This document shows, in pieces, positions 25,481-38,070 of a stretch of DNA of 64,000 nt. Each line of letters opens with the position of its first letter. The first letter of the stretch is position 1. The notes beneath the pieces were generated by a model. That model saw only the letters and a program-made list of their open reading frames with translations. It was not told the origin of the DNA and ran no database searches. A program made the translations under genes and the position numbers. Source of the stretch: Cacajao melanocephalus (taxonomy: Eukaryota; Chordata; Mammalia; Primates; Pitheciidae); NCBI GenBank assembly GCA_963573385.1, contig CAUYLG010048155.1, positions 1 to 64,000 on the forward strand, given 5' to 3'.

Positions 25481-27394
25481 GTCATACAATGATTACCTTC
25501 AGTCAAAATTACAAAAAACGTCAAAGGCCAAGATCTTTGTTATCTATCATATTGCGAACATTTAGTATCTGTGAGTTTGATATACTCCAAGGTAGGTGCA
25601 ATGGAATGAATGCAAGCAACTAAAATTAACAGAAGGATAAGATCAATTGCTAAATGTGTGATTTTTTTTAGGCTCAGAGGCAGAGGCTAGGAGAGAGCAT
25701 TATAAAATATTCATACATATATGCAATGTATATATACATACAGAAAGAGAAGTGGTGTTGTGTTGGTAAAGACTGATATATCAAATCTTCAAATACTAAA
25801 ATAAAAAATGAATATCCTTGAAACTTGATCTGGGTCACTTCCCTTACTAAGTAAATAAACTTCTGTACTAATTATATTAAAGATGGTAATAAGATGAACT
25901 ATTAATGGAAATGAAGATTTTTGATAAATTTCAGAATGCCAGAAGTACTAAAATAATCTATTCTTTAACATTTATGGTTGGTTTAACAAGGATAACCAAG
26001 CAACCTTTATTATTCAGCATAAAGACTTACTGTCATAGCAGAGGAACTCTAGAATTTAAAGGGCTTAACATAATAAAGGTTTTTCTTTCCCATATGAAGT
26101 CCAGTGTGGGTCAGGCAATTTCCGTCCAACAACTGGCTTTATCCTCTGGAAGATAATAGTCTTTGCAGCATGGAAAGAGGGATGGAGGAGATACTTTGAC
26201 TCTTAACTACATCACCCTAAATATACCACAAGTTATGTCATACCCATGAACCAGAGATTTTCACATGGCCTCAACCTGATTGCAGAAAGACATGGGAAAT
26301 GCAGGAAAGCACAAAGAATATTTGGCGAGCTCTCTGTCTGCCACACTCTCCAACCTTGCATTCTTGGGGATACTTGTCAGAAAAAAATACTATTGTGGCA
26401 TAATAAAGGAATTTGTGTGTGTCTGTGTATTCACCCCACAAACACACATTGATCCCTCTTTTCCAGAGTTCTCCAAACACAAAGTCCCCATCAGAGAACT
26501 ATTTGGCTACTATTACAAAGGTTTCCAGCTGAGTAATTGCTGGATAAAAGGGAAGGAGGCAATTAGGTGTTATACTATGGGGAGATATACTATTATTAGA
26601 ATTACTATTTCCTCCCCCTTTATCTTTCCCCCTGGTAAAAATAATGGGCTAAATGGGAAGACGGTGGTACTACTAACTAAAATGGGGAATATAAAGAGAA
26701 GCAGGTTTTCCTTTTTGAAGAAAAACAATGTCCATTCAGACATGAGGAATTTGAACAAGAAGGAGGTACACTATACACAAATAGAAACTGAGATTGGCAA
26801 CTCTGAAATGTATTTAGCATAGAGATACCAGGTTTGAAGCCAAAGCCTGTGTTTAAGCCAAGGAGACAGATGACCTCAAGCTCTCTTCCTTAGGGAAGTG
26901 TTCACATTTAAGGTTGACCAAGGGAGAGTGTGTGTGCGGTTGGAGCAGCAAGGGTGGGTGTCACCAGGGTAAGAGAAGTGAATGAGCTGTATACTCAAGT
27001 TTGGAAGAAAAATAATAGCTCTTTCCACCTGACTTGAAGATTAGAAAAGCCATGTAAGCCTATCATTCTAATTCAGCTCCAGCAGCCCATGGAAGGTCAC
27101 TACATGGACTTTTCCCAGTGGGTTCTGATTCCAAACTGTTCAAAGTCCTGGAAGGAAGCCCTGGAGAAAATCAGGCTATAAATTAAGATGGAGTGAATTA
27201 CTGAAATCACTTTCTGACAAAACCTGGATTTAAGACCCTTCTGTGCCCCAAAGTGTTTCTGAAAAGAGTGGGACACAGGGAAATAAATTAGTTAGGCATT
27301 ATTAAAATAACTGTTATTGAATTGACATACTGTATTTTCTCTGGATCTCTTACATAGGAGAATAAACTAATTACATCAGTCTTAGCTGGATTAT
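25481..27394. other. Mixed unique and decayed sequence, no gene called
   Basis: It includes the longest open frame in the window (26280-26822, 180 codons). That frame has no start context, no splice sites and a composition shaped by CA and A-rich runs. A block at about 25990-26320 ('cacatggcctcaacctgatt', 'gggaaatgcaggaaagca') resembles an old interspersed repeat that I cannot name. Confidence 0.4.
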
Positions 27395-28015
27395 TGGAAT
27401 TGCTGCTTAACTGGCCTCCCTGCTTCCACTCTGTCCTCCACCAGTCTTCTGTGAACGCAATAGACAGGGTGACTTGCTCAAACGCAGGTTGGATGAGGTG
27501 ACTCTTCTCAAAACCCTGCAGTGAAGTCAGAGACCAAGGGCCAAACCATCTGTCCCCATCATGTCTCTGACCTCATTTCTGCTACTCCAGCCCTGGCTCA
27601 CTCCCCTTCAGCTGTCCCAGCCGTCTTGCTATTCCTAGGACACATCAGTCTTTGTACTTGCTTCTCCTGTCTGGAACATCTCCTTAAAAATATATGTATA
27701 CTCACTCCATCTATTCCTGCAGCTCCTCCATTCTCCTTTTATGAGAGAAGCTTACTCCAACCATTCTTTGTACAATAGCGACCCCAACCCTCAGCATGTT
27801 GACACTGCCCTTGTCTCCAATATACTGACCACCCTCTAAGATATGATGTGTTTACCTGTGTGTCTCTTGTGAGCTGCCTCCTGCCTTACTCCTAGAATAG
27901 AAGCTCCATGAAAACCAGGGTCCTTTTCAGTTTTGTTGTCTGCTATTCCTAGAACAGAGCTTGACCCATTTGAGAAGTTCAGCGTCTGTTGAATTAATAA
28001 ATGGGTCTTAAAGAT
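27395..28015 (+). repeat. L2 LINE 3' part, sense
   Basis: The sense L2 order is visible: 'ctcaaaaccctgcagtgaa', 'catctgtccccatcatg', 'tttgtacttgcttctcctgt', 'ctggaacatctccttaaaaa', 'tagaagctccatgaaaacc', then 'ctattcctagaacagagctt' and 'tgttgaattaataaatg' at the 3' end. Confidence 0.85.
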
Positions 28016-31000
28016 TATCCTTTGTAATCACTAATATTTCACTCTTAATGAGAATATTTTAATACCAAAAAAGTAGAGAGGACATAATTTTAAATTTTGT
28101 AAATTTAACTTCCAGAATCATCATTTTTCTCATTTTGCCTCAGTGAACACATGTAAGCTGCAGTTGGGACCACTGCACCATGCCATCCTAATTCTTTTAG
28201 GTCTATTAATCCTTGCCATCCAGTATTTGTGTTATTCATATGAAATAAATTACTTCAAGCTGATGTAAGGAAATAAGAATATTGCTTACTTCCTATTTTT
28301 TAAGGAAGCAGGAATATGGCTTATTGTGCTATTCCTTTTTGGTAATACTTTTTCATGCACTAATTTAGCAACTTTTTTTGCACATTTGCTCCATAATATT
28401 TATGCAGGAGAGATTTTAAAAGGATAGATGAACAGGATTTTTGCCTTGTTAAGCATTGTTAAATATGATTTTTATATTCAGGTTGCTTCAGCAACCGTTG
28501 TGTTCGGTAGCTCTGATTTTTAAATGTAGCAGGTTGTCATGGAAGGTCTGTTGTTACTTCATTTTTTTTTCTTCTATTAGTTGTTTGAGGTAATAAAATA
28601 GTCTTATGTTCCCTCACCAGAAAGACATCATTTTAAGTTACTTTAAGTCCTCGAGAAGACCAGTTTACCACAAGGAAAAAAACATAAAATCTTATGTTAA
28701 GCTCAGAGTGAAATTGTAATCAGACAAGCAATTATTTAATTTTCTTTATGGTATACTTTGTAAATGTCAATGTGATAATGTGTTGAGAGAAAAAGGACAA
28801 AAGCATGAAATGTATTGATAAGTATGAGGAGGGAAAAGGCAGATCTTTGAAAGGATCTACCAATATTTTAGTGACTGCACAATAAGCATTCTTTGGTATA
28901 TGTACATTTGGGCATATGCATTTTACTGGACTTTTCTTGAGTGTTTTATTTTTACCAATACGTAACTTTCTTTGACTACCATAATTTAAGATGATGTAAA
29001 AAAAAATGCCAGGAGCATCATTTACTTCTAAACAATATTTTATGTAAAAGCAACTATTATTTTCAAACACGATTAACATCTTAAAATGAAAGCATAATTA
29101 TTATTCACTGTATCTAACCCTTTTCTGGGAAATACAAGACATTAGCACAATAATCAAGTAGCTGATAATTACTTGAATGATTTAAAGTTGTTTTTAAACA
29201 TCCTGAACATTTATTCTTTCCTTTTATCAATAGGTAATCTTTTTCTCATAGCTTGTGTAGAAGCAAAAACCCAACCTCCCATCCTCCGATTCCGGGTTGT
29301 TCCAATGGTGGGCCTCACAGGGAGGAATGATTCATAGAGCTGTCAAATATCTGTATTAATATTTCTGTCAGAGCTGAAGAGGCAGTGCAGTTTCCTGGTA
29401 GCTATGATGACTAATAACCATTCACGTAGGGTGTATTTGCAGTGATATTTAAATAAACTGCATGAAATAATCACAGATGTTGGTATATGAGTCGAATCCA
29501 CTCTTCACAAAACCTTTCTGCTCTCTGACCCGTCTTACTGTCAGCATGTGGAGTAGTTTGAGGAGGTATTATCACTAATATTTCACATTGAAATTTCTGA
29601 ACTTTTACAACTATCATTAGGTTATATAGCCCTCAATACACCATGTGTTAGTCAAGTTCCGACTCAAGTTAAATGATTCAGAGGTTTAGAACTGGATAAT
29701 CCAAATCTCTTGGGAATATGATTCCCTCGTCCATTTGAAATACAATTAAAAGTTTTACAACTAACTAGGATAGAATTACAAGTTTACTTTTACTTTCTGC
29801 AAGCAGAAGCAAATACATGTCAATTAATAAGATCAGAAGATGTTTTTGGTTTCTTTATTAATGGTTTACATAAAATCAGGAACCTACTTAACACATACAA
29901 GTAAGGAAAACAAAAAGCACTGTAGAAAATTCAATTTATCGTTACAGAAATTACTGCAACCCACCTCTTTGTCTATACTAGTATATAAAAACACTTTCAA
30001 CAGTGCATCAATTTTCACAGCCATTTAGTAGATTAGAAAGCAATTGTAAACAGCGTAAACCCACATTAATGCCTGTCAACATCCTGCCTTTTGCTCAGTT
30101 ATGAATTTGTTTGAAATAACAGTGAGATCTAAAGTGATTGCATCGACATCCCAGACTGTATAAATGTGAATGAACTCACCATCATGGGATGCATAGCACT
30201 GTATAGCAGGCGTTTGTCCTCCCTGTCATGGTAACAGGTTTGTGACGTAAAAGAACATGGCATTGTCTCCAAGAAATAACTCCACATGTTCTTATACTGC
30301 AATCATAGCAACTGACAGCTTTTCAGTTTCCCCTAAATTTTATATTCTAATATTGTACTATTAATAACCATCTGTTGTTTAATGGTCAAAAATCAATCCA
30401 GATAATATCGAATCCATTGAGCTATTTCTAAAAAGTGATTGTTAATTTCAATAACGTGCCATTTTGATTTTTAGTAGATTATCTTGATTGATCTCCACCT
30501 AAAAGCATAAGATCAAGGGATTCGCTCTAGTTCTACTGTTTTATTTTTAAAGATAACCACATTATTTAACCACGTTAAATCATTTTTAAAGACTTCTTTA
30601 TATTATTAGATGAGAAGAAAGGGTACCAGTGCATATCTTTTTAATTGCTTGACTCAGCTTAAATTTGTCATTCTTATTTAGATAAGGGTTATTTTATTCT
30701 ACTATTTAAATGTTTTTGTTGGAATACTCTGATGCTGGTAAGAGTTTTAATACTGACTTCTTAAATACATGTTTTAGTCTTCAGAAAGGGTAAAGTGTAC
30801 GTTTCAGGATTAAAACCATTAATCCGCTTTGGTTGTATATTGACATTTCACTTATTAGCAGGTAATTTACCTGACTGGAGACCTTGCTTCTTTGTTAGGA
30901 ACATTGCTGTTACAGTTTTCTGATACTTCGGACAGGAGACCAATGGCCATTTAATAGAACAAATACTTGTTTATTGGCTTTACTGTGTGAAGTGCTGTGC

Positions 31001-33159
31001 TTCATGCTTTGTGTGCATTGTATTATCTCATTTGATGCACTGTCCCTTTAACTTCTACTTAAAGGGAGGAACCATCTAGATTCTAACAGCAGGTTCCTTT
31101 CAAGCACGAAAGTTCCAAGAGAGAGAATATGGATTTAGTATTATTCCTCCCGGCATTCTTCATTCTAACTTTTGCTTTCACCTGAGTTCCAGAATTGGGG
31201 AAGATAAGCGCACTAGGGTGCAAATCTCTAAAGACATTTGTGCTGCTTGCCTTCAAGTAAATATCAGCTACAACTGGGAATATTTAGACTCTCTCCTTTT
31301 TCCCTGTAAAGTGGGCCTTTAATGGGATGGCCACACTTTATTGATGGGAATCCTGTGTTCAAGTTGAGATCACAGGTACAATGAAAACAAAAACAAACTA
31401 GTAACCTACAAAATATATGCACTAGAAGCTATGGCAGTGGTTCAAAGTTACAAAGATGATTAGTATATTCGTTTTTTTCGACTGCAGCACTTTATGATGC
31501 TTATGGAAATATTCTTAGTAAATTATTCAATCAAGTAAATTTTACATGAGGGTTTTACTAACAAGTCTGAAAAATTATTTTCAACTAGATTCAGTCAGAC
31601 AGATGGATTTTGTTCTCCAGGTGGTTGCGTATTTTTTGCTTGATAACCTATTTGGCAGCACTCTTTTGAACCTGTGAATATTTACATTTTAGGGCCCTCT
31701 CAATAATTAAGAAATCCACTTTCAGTACCAGATGTTTCTGATGACTAAACAACTTTGTTTCATTCTAGAACTGTAACTTTTTTTTACTTTTTCAGTATTA
31801 TTTTCCCAAAAATCAGGAACAAAGGAAGCATTTACTAAAGTCATATGTTCACTAAGAAACTGTGTAAAGGCTAATTTACTTTATTAAGCAGAAATATAGG
31901 CATCCCAAGAGCATTGTTTAACAATCAAGCATTTTAGCAGCTATAAAAATTAGCCAGTTTATAATGTTTTCAGTGACTTTTCTTCTTAAGTTGTTGAAGT
32001 ACCCAACTAAGACACAAATTTAATTTTAGAAACTATGAAATTATGCTCTCCTGTAATGTATTATCTAACTTTTGGGTGATAAGCTTTAAGTTTTTTAACT
32101 AGGAACTGTGCAACAAATGAAGAGTAAAATAACTTCCTTTATAGTAAATTAGACCAAAATCAGTGTATCAACCTCATAAACTTATTCTTGGAATAAACCC
32201 TGACCCTCAGGTCAATTTTCAATTCTATAGCAAATAAATTTTGAGTATCCTCTGGTGGTTGGAGTCATACACAATTATCTGAGTTTTTGCCAGTCTCCTA
32301 TTTCATTTTACTTTGACTAAATCCATTCTACCATTACTTTCCTTAGTGTTACTCAGGCTAACTATTAGTTCTTAATATTTCAGAGATAAAAATATTTAGT
32401 ATCTCTCTTATCTGTCCTTTCTGATAATGGTAAACAAATTGAAGGTGGAGTATTTGGTGACTTTGGCTTGTATATAGCACCATGAGAACAATTAGGGATC
32501 ACAAGAATAAAGTCACATTTTAGGATATAACAGGATTTTTCTTTATGATGAATTTAGAAGGTTGTATACTAAACATGTCATCATTTCAGAATTTATTTCA
32601 GAAACTATTTCCTTGAAAATTCACTTTTGGCCTTGCTTTCTAAATGAGGATTATAAGGATCATTTAAAATTCGGATTTAAAAATATAATTTCCTATATAA
32701 ATTAAAGCTTCAAGTTTATTCTGCAAGTAAGAAACTCAAATGTGTCATATAATTTTACAATAATTTTCTTTCTCTCTTTATTAAAAACACTATCATTTTT
32801 ACTATTTTTGAGATATCCCAACACATGCTTCATGAATTTGGCACAAACTGTCACTTTTTTCTAAGATTGGGAAATACGCTATTTTTGTTCTGCAGTAAGT
32901 TTTCATGTGAGGTTACAAATAATTCTGATACTATATAAAGACCATCTGAAGAGCATTTGCTTTAAATTGTCTTTACAAGTAGGAGAGAGGAATTTGCACT
33001 GATAATTTTCCTCATTTTTTGGAATAATGTCATACGCTTTTAAGCCTGAGTTTTGACATTCAGAATCAGACAAAGAACTGAATTCCGTAACACCAGAGAA
33101 CCATGACATCAGAGAGCTTATAAAAGCACATCTGGCCAGCCCATACTTCTTTCTGCCCA
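28016..33159. other. Repeat-poor unique block of about 5 kb
   Basis: Apart from a weak antisense MIR trace at about 30945-31060 ('attgtattatctcatttgat'), I recognise no interspersed repeat in this stretch. That is unusual for this window. No splice-supported coding exon is seen. It may be constrained non-coding sequence, but nothing in a single sequence can prove that. Confidence 0.5.
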
Positions 33160-33590
33160 GCATCTTTTAGTGGCTTCCCATAGTTCTCTGAATAAAATCT
33201 CAGTTCATACTATGTCCCAGAACACCTTCACCCACAGGCCCAGGCTACCTTTCCCATTTCAGTCGAGTCACTCTTCTCTTTAGTCACTGCTTTCCAGTCA
33301 TAAGTGCCTTCTACTGGAGGCCTTCGTGCTGTTCTCTCTACCTGGGCTGCCTTTCTTCCACTAACCCTGTCTTGCTAACACTTTCTTGTTCTAGTGTCAG
33401 ATATAATTTTCTCATAGTTGTTTTCCTTTAACTGCCTTCCCTCCAAAACTTAAATCGGGTCCCTTGTTATACTTCATAATTGCACCCTTTACTTTTCCTT
33501 CATTGTACTTACAAGTTATAATTACATATTTGTTTGATTATTTGTTTAATGCCTGCCTCTCCCAATAGAGTGTAAGCTTGGTGATTAAAG
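33160..33590 (+). repeat. L2 LINE 3' part, sense
   Basis: Sense L2 words in order are 'agtggcttcccatagttctc', 'aataaaatctcagttc', 'tacctgggctgcctttctt', 'cattgtacttacaagttata' and 'cccaatagagtgtaagcttg'. Confidence 0.8.
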
Positions 33591-35409
33591 AAAGAGTTGG
33601 AGTCAGAGGATAGACTTTATTATCATCAGTATTTCACACTTTTGACAGGTAAATTAGACCCAAAATAACTCCCAGGGAGCAATACACAGCCTGAAAAACA
33701 TGAAATGAAGGAGAGGCTATTTGGTCTAATAAAGGAGGAGCACCAGGCTGAATTTTCAGAGGCCTAATAGAGTAGGTTATGCTTGGTGGAGGTGGTGGTG
33801 GTGGGTCGATTTCTGCATGGCAAGAGTGCACCCTGACTATTTCACTGTGTCATTTGGGGCATGCCTTTTGACCATTCTGAGCCTGTTTCCTCGTCATTGA
33901 AAGGAAACCTAAAGTTCTATGACTATAACATTGTCACCTTCAAATAGGAGAATGGAGTAAGGCTTGGGCTTCAGCATTCTTTGGTGTCCGGAAGGTGGAT
34001 TATACTTGCGAACCTTACCAAGAATTCCAGACACAGCCAAGAATATAGCGCTTATGGGCTGGGGTGGGCGGGGGCATGTCAGTTGCGGAAGTAGGCGGAT
34101 GTAAAAGGTCTGGAAAAGGGATACAACTACAAATGAACTCTGGCTCAAAATTCATAATTATTTATTTAACATTCGTACCTCTTATTAGCCCTCGAGTTTT
34201 AAACCTCGACCTTCCTTTTTTCTCATCAGATTTCATAGATACAGCCTCAAGTAGTCAGAAAAATAGCTAAGGTATCAAGAGTAAAAGTTTTGTATTCTTT
34301 TCTTAAAAAAAAAAAAAAAGAACCAACCAAAAAAGTTTCTCAAAGCTATGAGTAATCTATACCAAGTAATGGAAAAAAATAAGTTTTATTCCATTATTTT
34401 TATCAAAAACCATAGAACAGAGAATACTGTGAACTCTACCTGGGGTATTCTACATTCTAAATTCTATTTTTTAATCCTTCTTAAAATCCTTTTTGACTTC
34501 TGTTAGACTGAATGAAGTGTTTGAGTCCTAACATGTACATTGCATAAGCTTTACACTGAAGGGTCAGGATTATTTTTAACTAATGTTTACAAAGGATCAG
34601 TGGACTGTATCGTTTTGTTTATGTTGTACATGAAAGAAATACAGTTTACATAGTCATAAACACCCTCAGTCAGCCCTCTGCAAATGGATTATGTACTTGA
34701 ATATAGAAAAGTTTCTCACACATTTTAAATGTACTTGAGCTAAAACATTCTCTCCTCTTTGTTTACTTCTTTCCCTTTCTCTAGCTTTGCTTCTTGTCTT
34801 TTGCTTGTTTTATTCATTCTGCATGCTTTACTGAAATTTCAGGTTAGGCTTTATTCTGAATATTCCTTAATCATATGTTTACAGTGAGACTATTTCTTAT
34901 GGTCAAAAAGATTATAATTTTGCTGATATAAAGCATATTAGTTTAACAGAAGCAAGCATAAGGAAATGGTTGAAATGTGCCAGGTTTTATTTTAACTATT
35001 GATTTTTACCATATTTCCTAAAACACCTAGATATCATTAAATAAGCTTTTATAATCTTTGATCTGATCTCATAGTTCAGCAAAAGATTGCTGAAGGTTGA
35101 TAGTATGACCTATGGGGATAAAAACAAGATTAATAAAATGAGTAAGCAGAAATTCTCATCTTTCATGCAGGACAAGAGTCTATATAATTTTCTCAATCTA
35201 TTTATCCCCTTTCTTTTGGAAAATCCAAGAAGGTAAGATAATTGAAGAGGTCCCAATATGGACTCACTTTGCTTATACACTAATTTTGTTTCTTATTAAC
35301 TTTTTCTCCAGAAATTACTTAAATTTTTAATGAAAAAAAGGAACTGATAATTAACAGCCATCCTGCCTTACTGTGTGTTGCTACCATCATTTTCCTAAAC
35401 ACCAGACAC
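33591..35409. other. Unique sequence with small simple repeats
   Basis: A GGT tract lies at about 33785-33804, and a weak sense MIR trace at about 33830-33920 ('tgagcctgtttcctcgtcat'). An A run sits at 34306-34319. No gene is seen. Confidence 0.45.
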
Positions 35410-35745
35410 TTTTACTTCCCAGCATTTTGTATTTGCCTCTTCCTGTACCCATAATGCCCTACAATTCTTCTTTATTTGACAGACTCCTACTTACATGTCA
35501 AGACCCAACACAAATGTTACTTTCATAGTAAATCCCTTGGAGGCCTAGTTCCTCTGTCCTCTTTGCTTCTGCAGCATTTTCCCCATAGCTCTATTTTAGC
35601 ACTTATTTATAATTTATTTGTTTTAGTAATTTGTTTCTCTCTGATAGATATGAGTGCCTCAGGGTCTAAGATCTTATTCATCCTTGCATCCCTGGCCCCA
35701 GCATAATGGCTGGTAGATGCATAGCAGGCAGTCCATTATTGTCTG
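35410..35745 (+). repeat. L2/L3-type LINE 3' part, sense
   Basis: Sense words are 'catgtcaagacccaacacaa', 'aaatcccttggaggcctagt', 'tagcacttatttataattta' and 'catccctggccccagcataa', in the order of an L2 3' region. Confidence 0.7.
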
Positions 35746-36104
35746 CTTCAATTGTGTGAATTAAGCAACCAATTATATTAAATGTCCGACCAACAGTCTT
35801 CTACGTTGAAATCGGTTGTATTCCCAAAGTTAACTTTTAAATCCATTGTTTTGGAATTCACAAAGCAATTTCCCATAGAAAGAATGTTGTAAGTGGTGGT
35901 TAGGTTCCCAGGCTAGCCCTCAAGAGTCTATTTAACCCATAATGTAGCTGCAGCACTATGCAGTTGTAATGAAAAATAGCAGAAAACAACACTGTTACAA
36001 ATGTGCAATGTTTTCATTACATTAAGTAAATACAATTCCTCTTCTGTATAGAAAATGCAATCTAGGGCAAATTATACCAACTGGCAAGCGTAATATGATC
36101 TAGT

Positions 36105-36225
36105 GACAAGAGCAGGGTAGCTGAACATAGGCCAAGCTCTTTCACTAATTTCCCTTATAAATTGTTTAACTTTACTATGCCTGAGTTTCTGCATCTGTCC
36201 AGCCAACTTGGTAAATTCTTGCCCA
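36105..36225 (+). repeat. MIR-like fragment
   Basis: The core 'aattgtttaactttactatg' with 'cctgagtttctgcatctgtc' matches the sense MIR middle. It is heavily decayed. A second weak trace follows at about 36440-36540 ('gggccttagtttcctcttga'). Confidence 0.5.
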
Positions 36226-36702
36226 CTCACCCTAAAGTAATGTATATAAGAACACGTTGAAACACATACAGCCCTGTAAAAATGCACTATGTATCATAGC
36301 ATAAAGTGCTCACAGACAAATGAAATTAGACTGAATTTTGGACTTTTAATGAAATGAAAAATAAAGGAGCAAAGTTGAGGTTTCAACTTCAGTTGCCCAA
36401 CCCCATCACCTGGGAGCTGGGTAACCACCATGTTATCTTTTTCTCTACCATGACCAAATAGAAAACACATGAGTTCATCTCTCTGGGCCTTAGTTTCCTC
36501 TTGAGTAAAGTGACATTGTGCAAATTAGATGACTTTCCAGTTCTTTTAATCTGGTTATCTATCTGTATTTAACATTATTTGGATAGAATGATAACTTTTA
36601 TGGCATAAAAAAACGTCCTGGAAGGGTCATAATTATATGGCAACTGGATTTCTTCAGTTGTCTCTTCTGTGATCAGCTTACTTAAAGCATGACTTGCATA
36701 GC

Positions 36703-36760
36703 ATACACACACATACACATGCACACACACACGCACACACACACACGCACACACACACAC
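36703..36760. repeat. (CA)n microsatellite
   Basis: About 25 CA-type units with TA and GC interruptions. The antisense Cys-Val frame over it is an artefact. Confidence 0.95.
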
Positions 36761-36799
36761 TGCTTAATACAGTTTTTTTCTTAATCTGCCAAATGTGTC

Positions 36800-36886
36800 C
36801 ACCCTAAAACCAAGTTGTTCCCCAATGTCTGCTGAATCTTTTCACCCTAAAACCAATTTGTTCCTCAGCATCTGCCATCAAGATCC
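36800..36886. repeat. 43-bp tandem duplication
   Basis: Units at 36800-36842 and 36843-36886 both start CACCCTAAAACCAA and continue with 'TTGTTCC' and 'CATCTGC/TGTCTGC'. They diverge at several positions, so the duplication is old. Confidence 0.75.
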
Positions 36887-37939
36887 ACACAGAAACCAAC
36901 TTCCCTCAAAAAATATCTCCATCCAAACCTGCAGAATAGCAATCTTCTTGTTTCTTACTCAGAATTTTGCTTTCTTCCATGAAGAAGCAAGTTTTCCTTC
37001 ATGATTTGCCTAAAAATTTCTCACTTGATTCTGGTGCAGCAGATATCCACTCCAGCAAACTGTCTAATCAAATTTTATTCTCTATTAGGAGCCATCTGTT
37101 TGCTGATGATGACTCTGTTTGTTTTTTATTTTAGTGCAATCCATTTTCATTCCTTCATCGGTTTTATCATACCACCTGCACTTCCCATTTTCCCAGCTCA
37201 TTCCTTCCTTCCTCTTGTGTGGGTGACGAAAGAAACAAGAGTGTGGACAGCAGGAGGCTGCTGTACTCCAGGCAGAATACTTGAGGCTCACACTCTTCTC
37301 TCTGACTGATTAGAATGCCTCTCTCCTCAGAGAGTCCAAGTCTTCTTTACTTTCTGCCCTGTATTTAAGCTTCCCCAGAAATCTTGTGGCCTTTCAGGAG
37401 ACTTTCTTGCAGCAGAAGAAAGAAGGTGCTAAATTATTGTAGTCTTTCACTTTCTATAACAAGAGATTCACAATTATCTCTCCCTCAATCATTGCTTTCA
37501 TTCTGTGCCTGGGGGTTGACTAGTACATAATAAAGATGAAACCCAGTCTATGTAGTTGATTGCTTTTGGATTAAACTCTATTACATAAACATCTTCTATG
37601 TGAAATTTCCAGCATAATTTGCTACTAAACGTGTTAGTATTGGATAACCCATGTTACGTGGTTTTTTTCATTGTCTTCATATATTCATCTGCATGAGAGT
37701 TGCCGATCCTGAATCCTAACCATCCACTAAATTGGAACTTCGTAGCATTTTTAATAGATGTTTCCTTTAGGTAAAGTTCCCTGCAAGTTGTTTCTGATAT
37801 ATCTAATCCTATTGTTACTTTAAAACTGAAATGAAACCCTGCCTTTGTGAAGCTCTCGATGAGCCTCACTCCATCCAAATTCTATTGTATTTATTATGTG
37901 TGCAGTGCATTTGACACTTAAATAACATTAAAAATAAGT
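36887..37939. other. Unique sequence, no gene seen
   Basis: Short frames occur on both strands (for example 37001-37309) without splice support. No repeat was recognised. Confidence 0.4.
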
Positions 37940-38070
37940 CAACATAAGCTGCTCTTTTGTCCCTGGTCCTTTTCAGACCAAAGACAGTATCTTAAACTTC
38001 TTGGTGGTTCCAAGCTCTGTGTCTTATGCATGTAGGTGCTCAATAAACATTTATGGATTCATTATTCATT
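37940..38070 (+). repeat. L2 LINE 3' end, sense
   Basis: The words 'ctgtgtcttatgcatgtagg' and 'tgctcaataaacatttatgg' with a following ATTCATT-rich tail are the canonical L2 terminus. Confidence 0.75.

Noticed and set aside
26280..26822. Longest open frame, 180 codons, + strand
   Set aside because: No splice sites or start context, no domain recognised, and composition follows local CA and A-rich runs. Length alone is within chance for 64 kb of six-frame AT-rich DNA.
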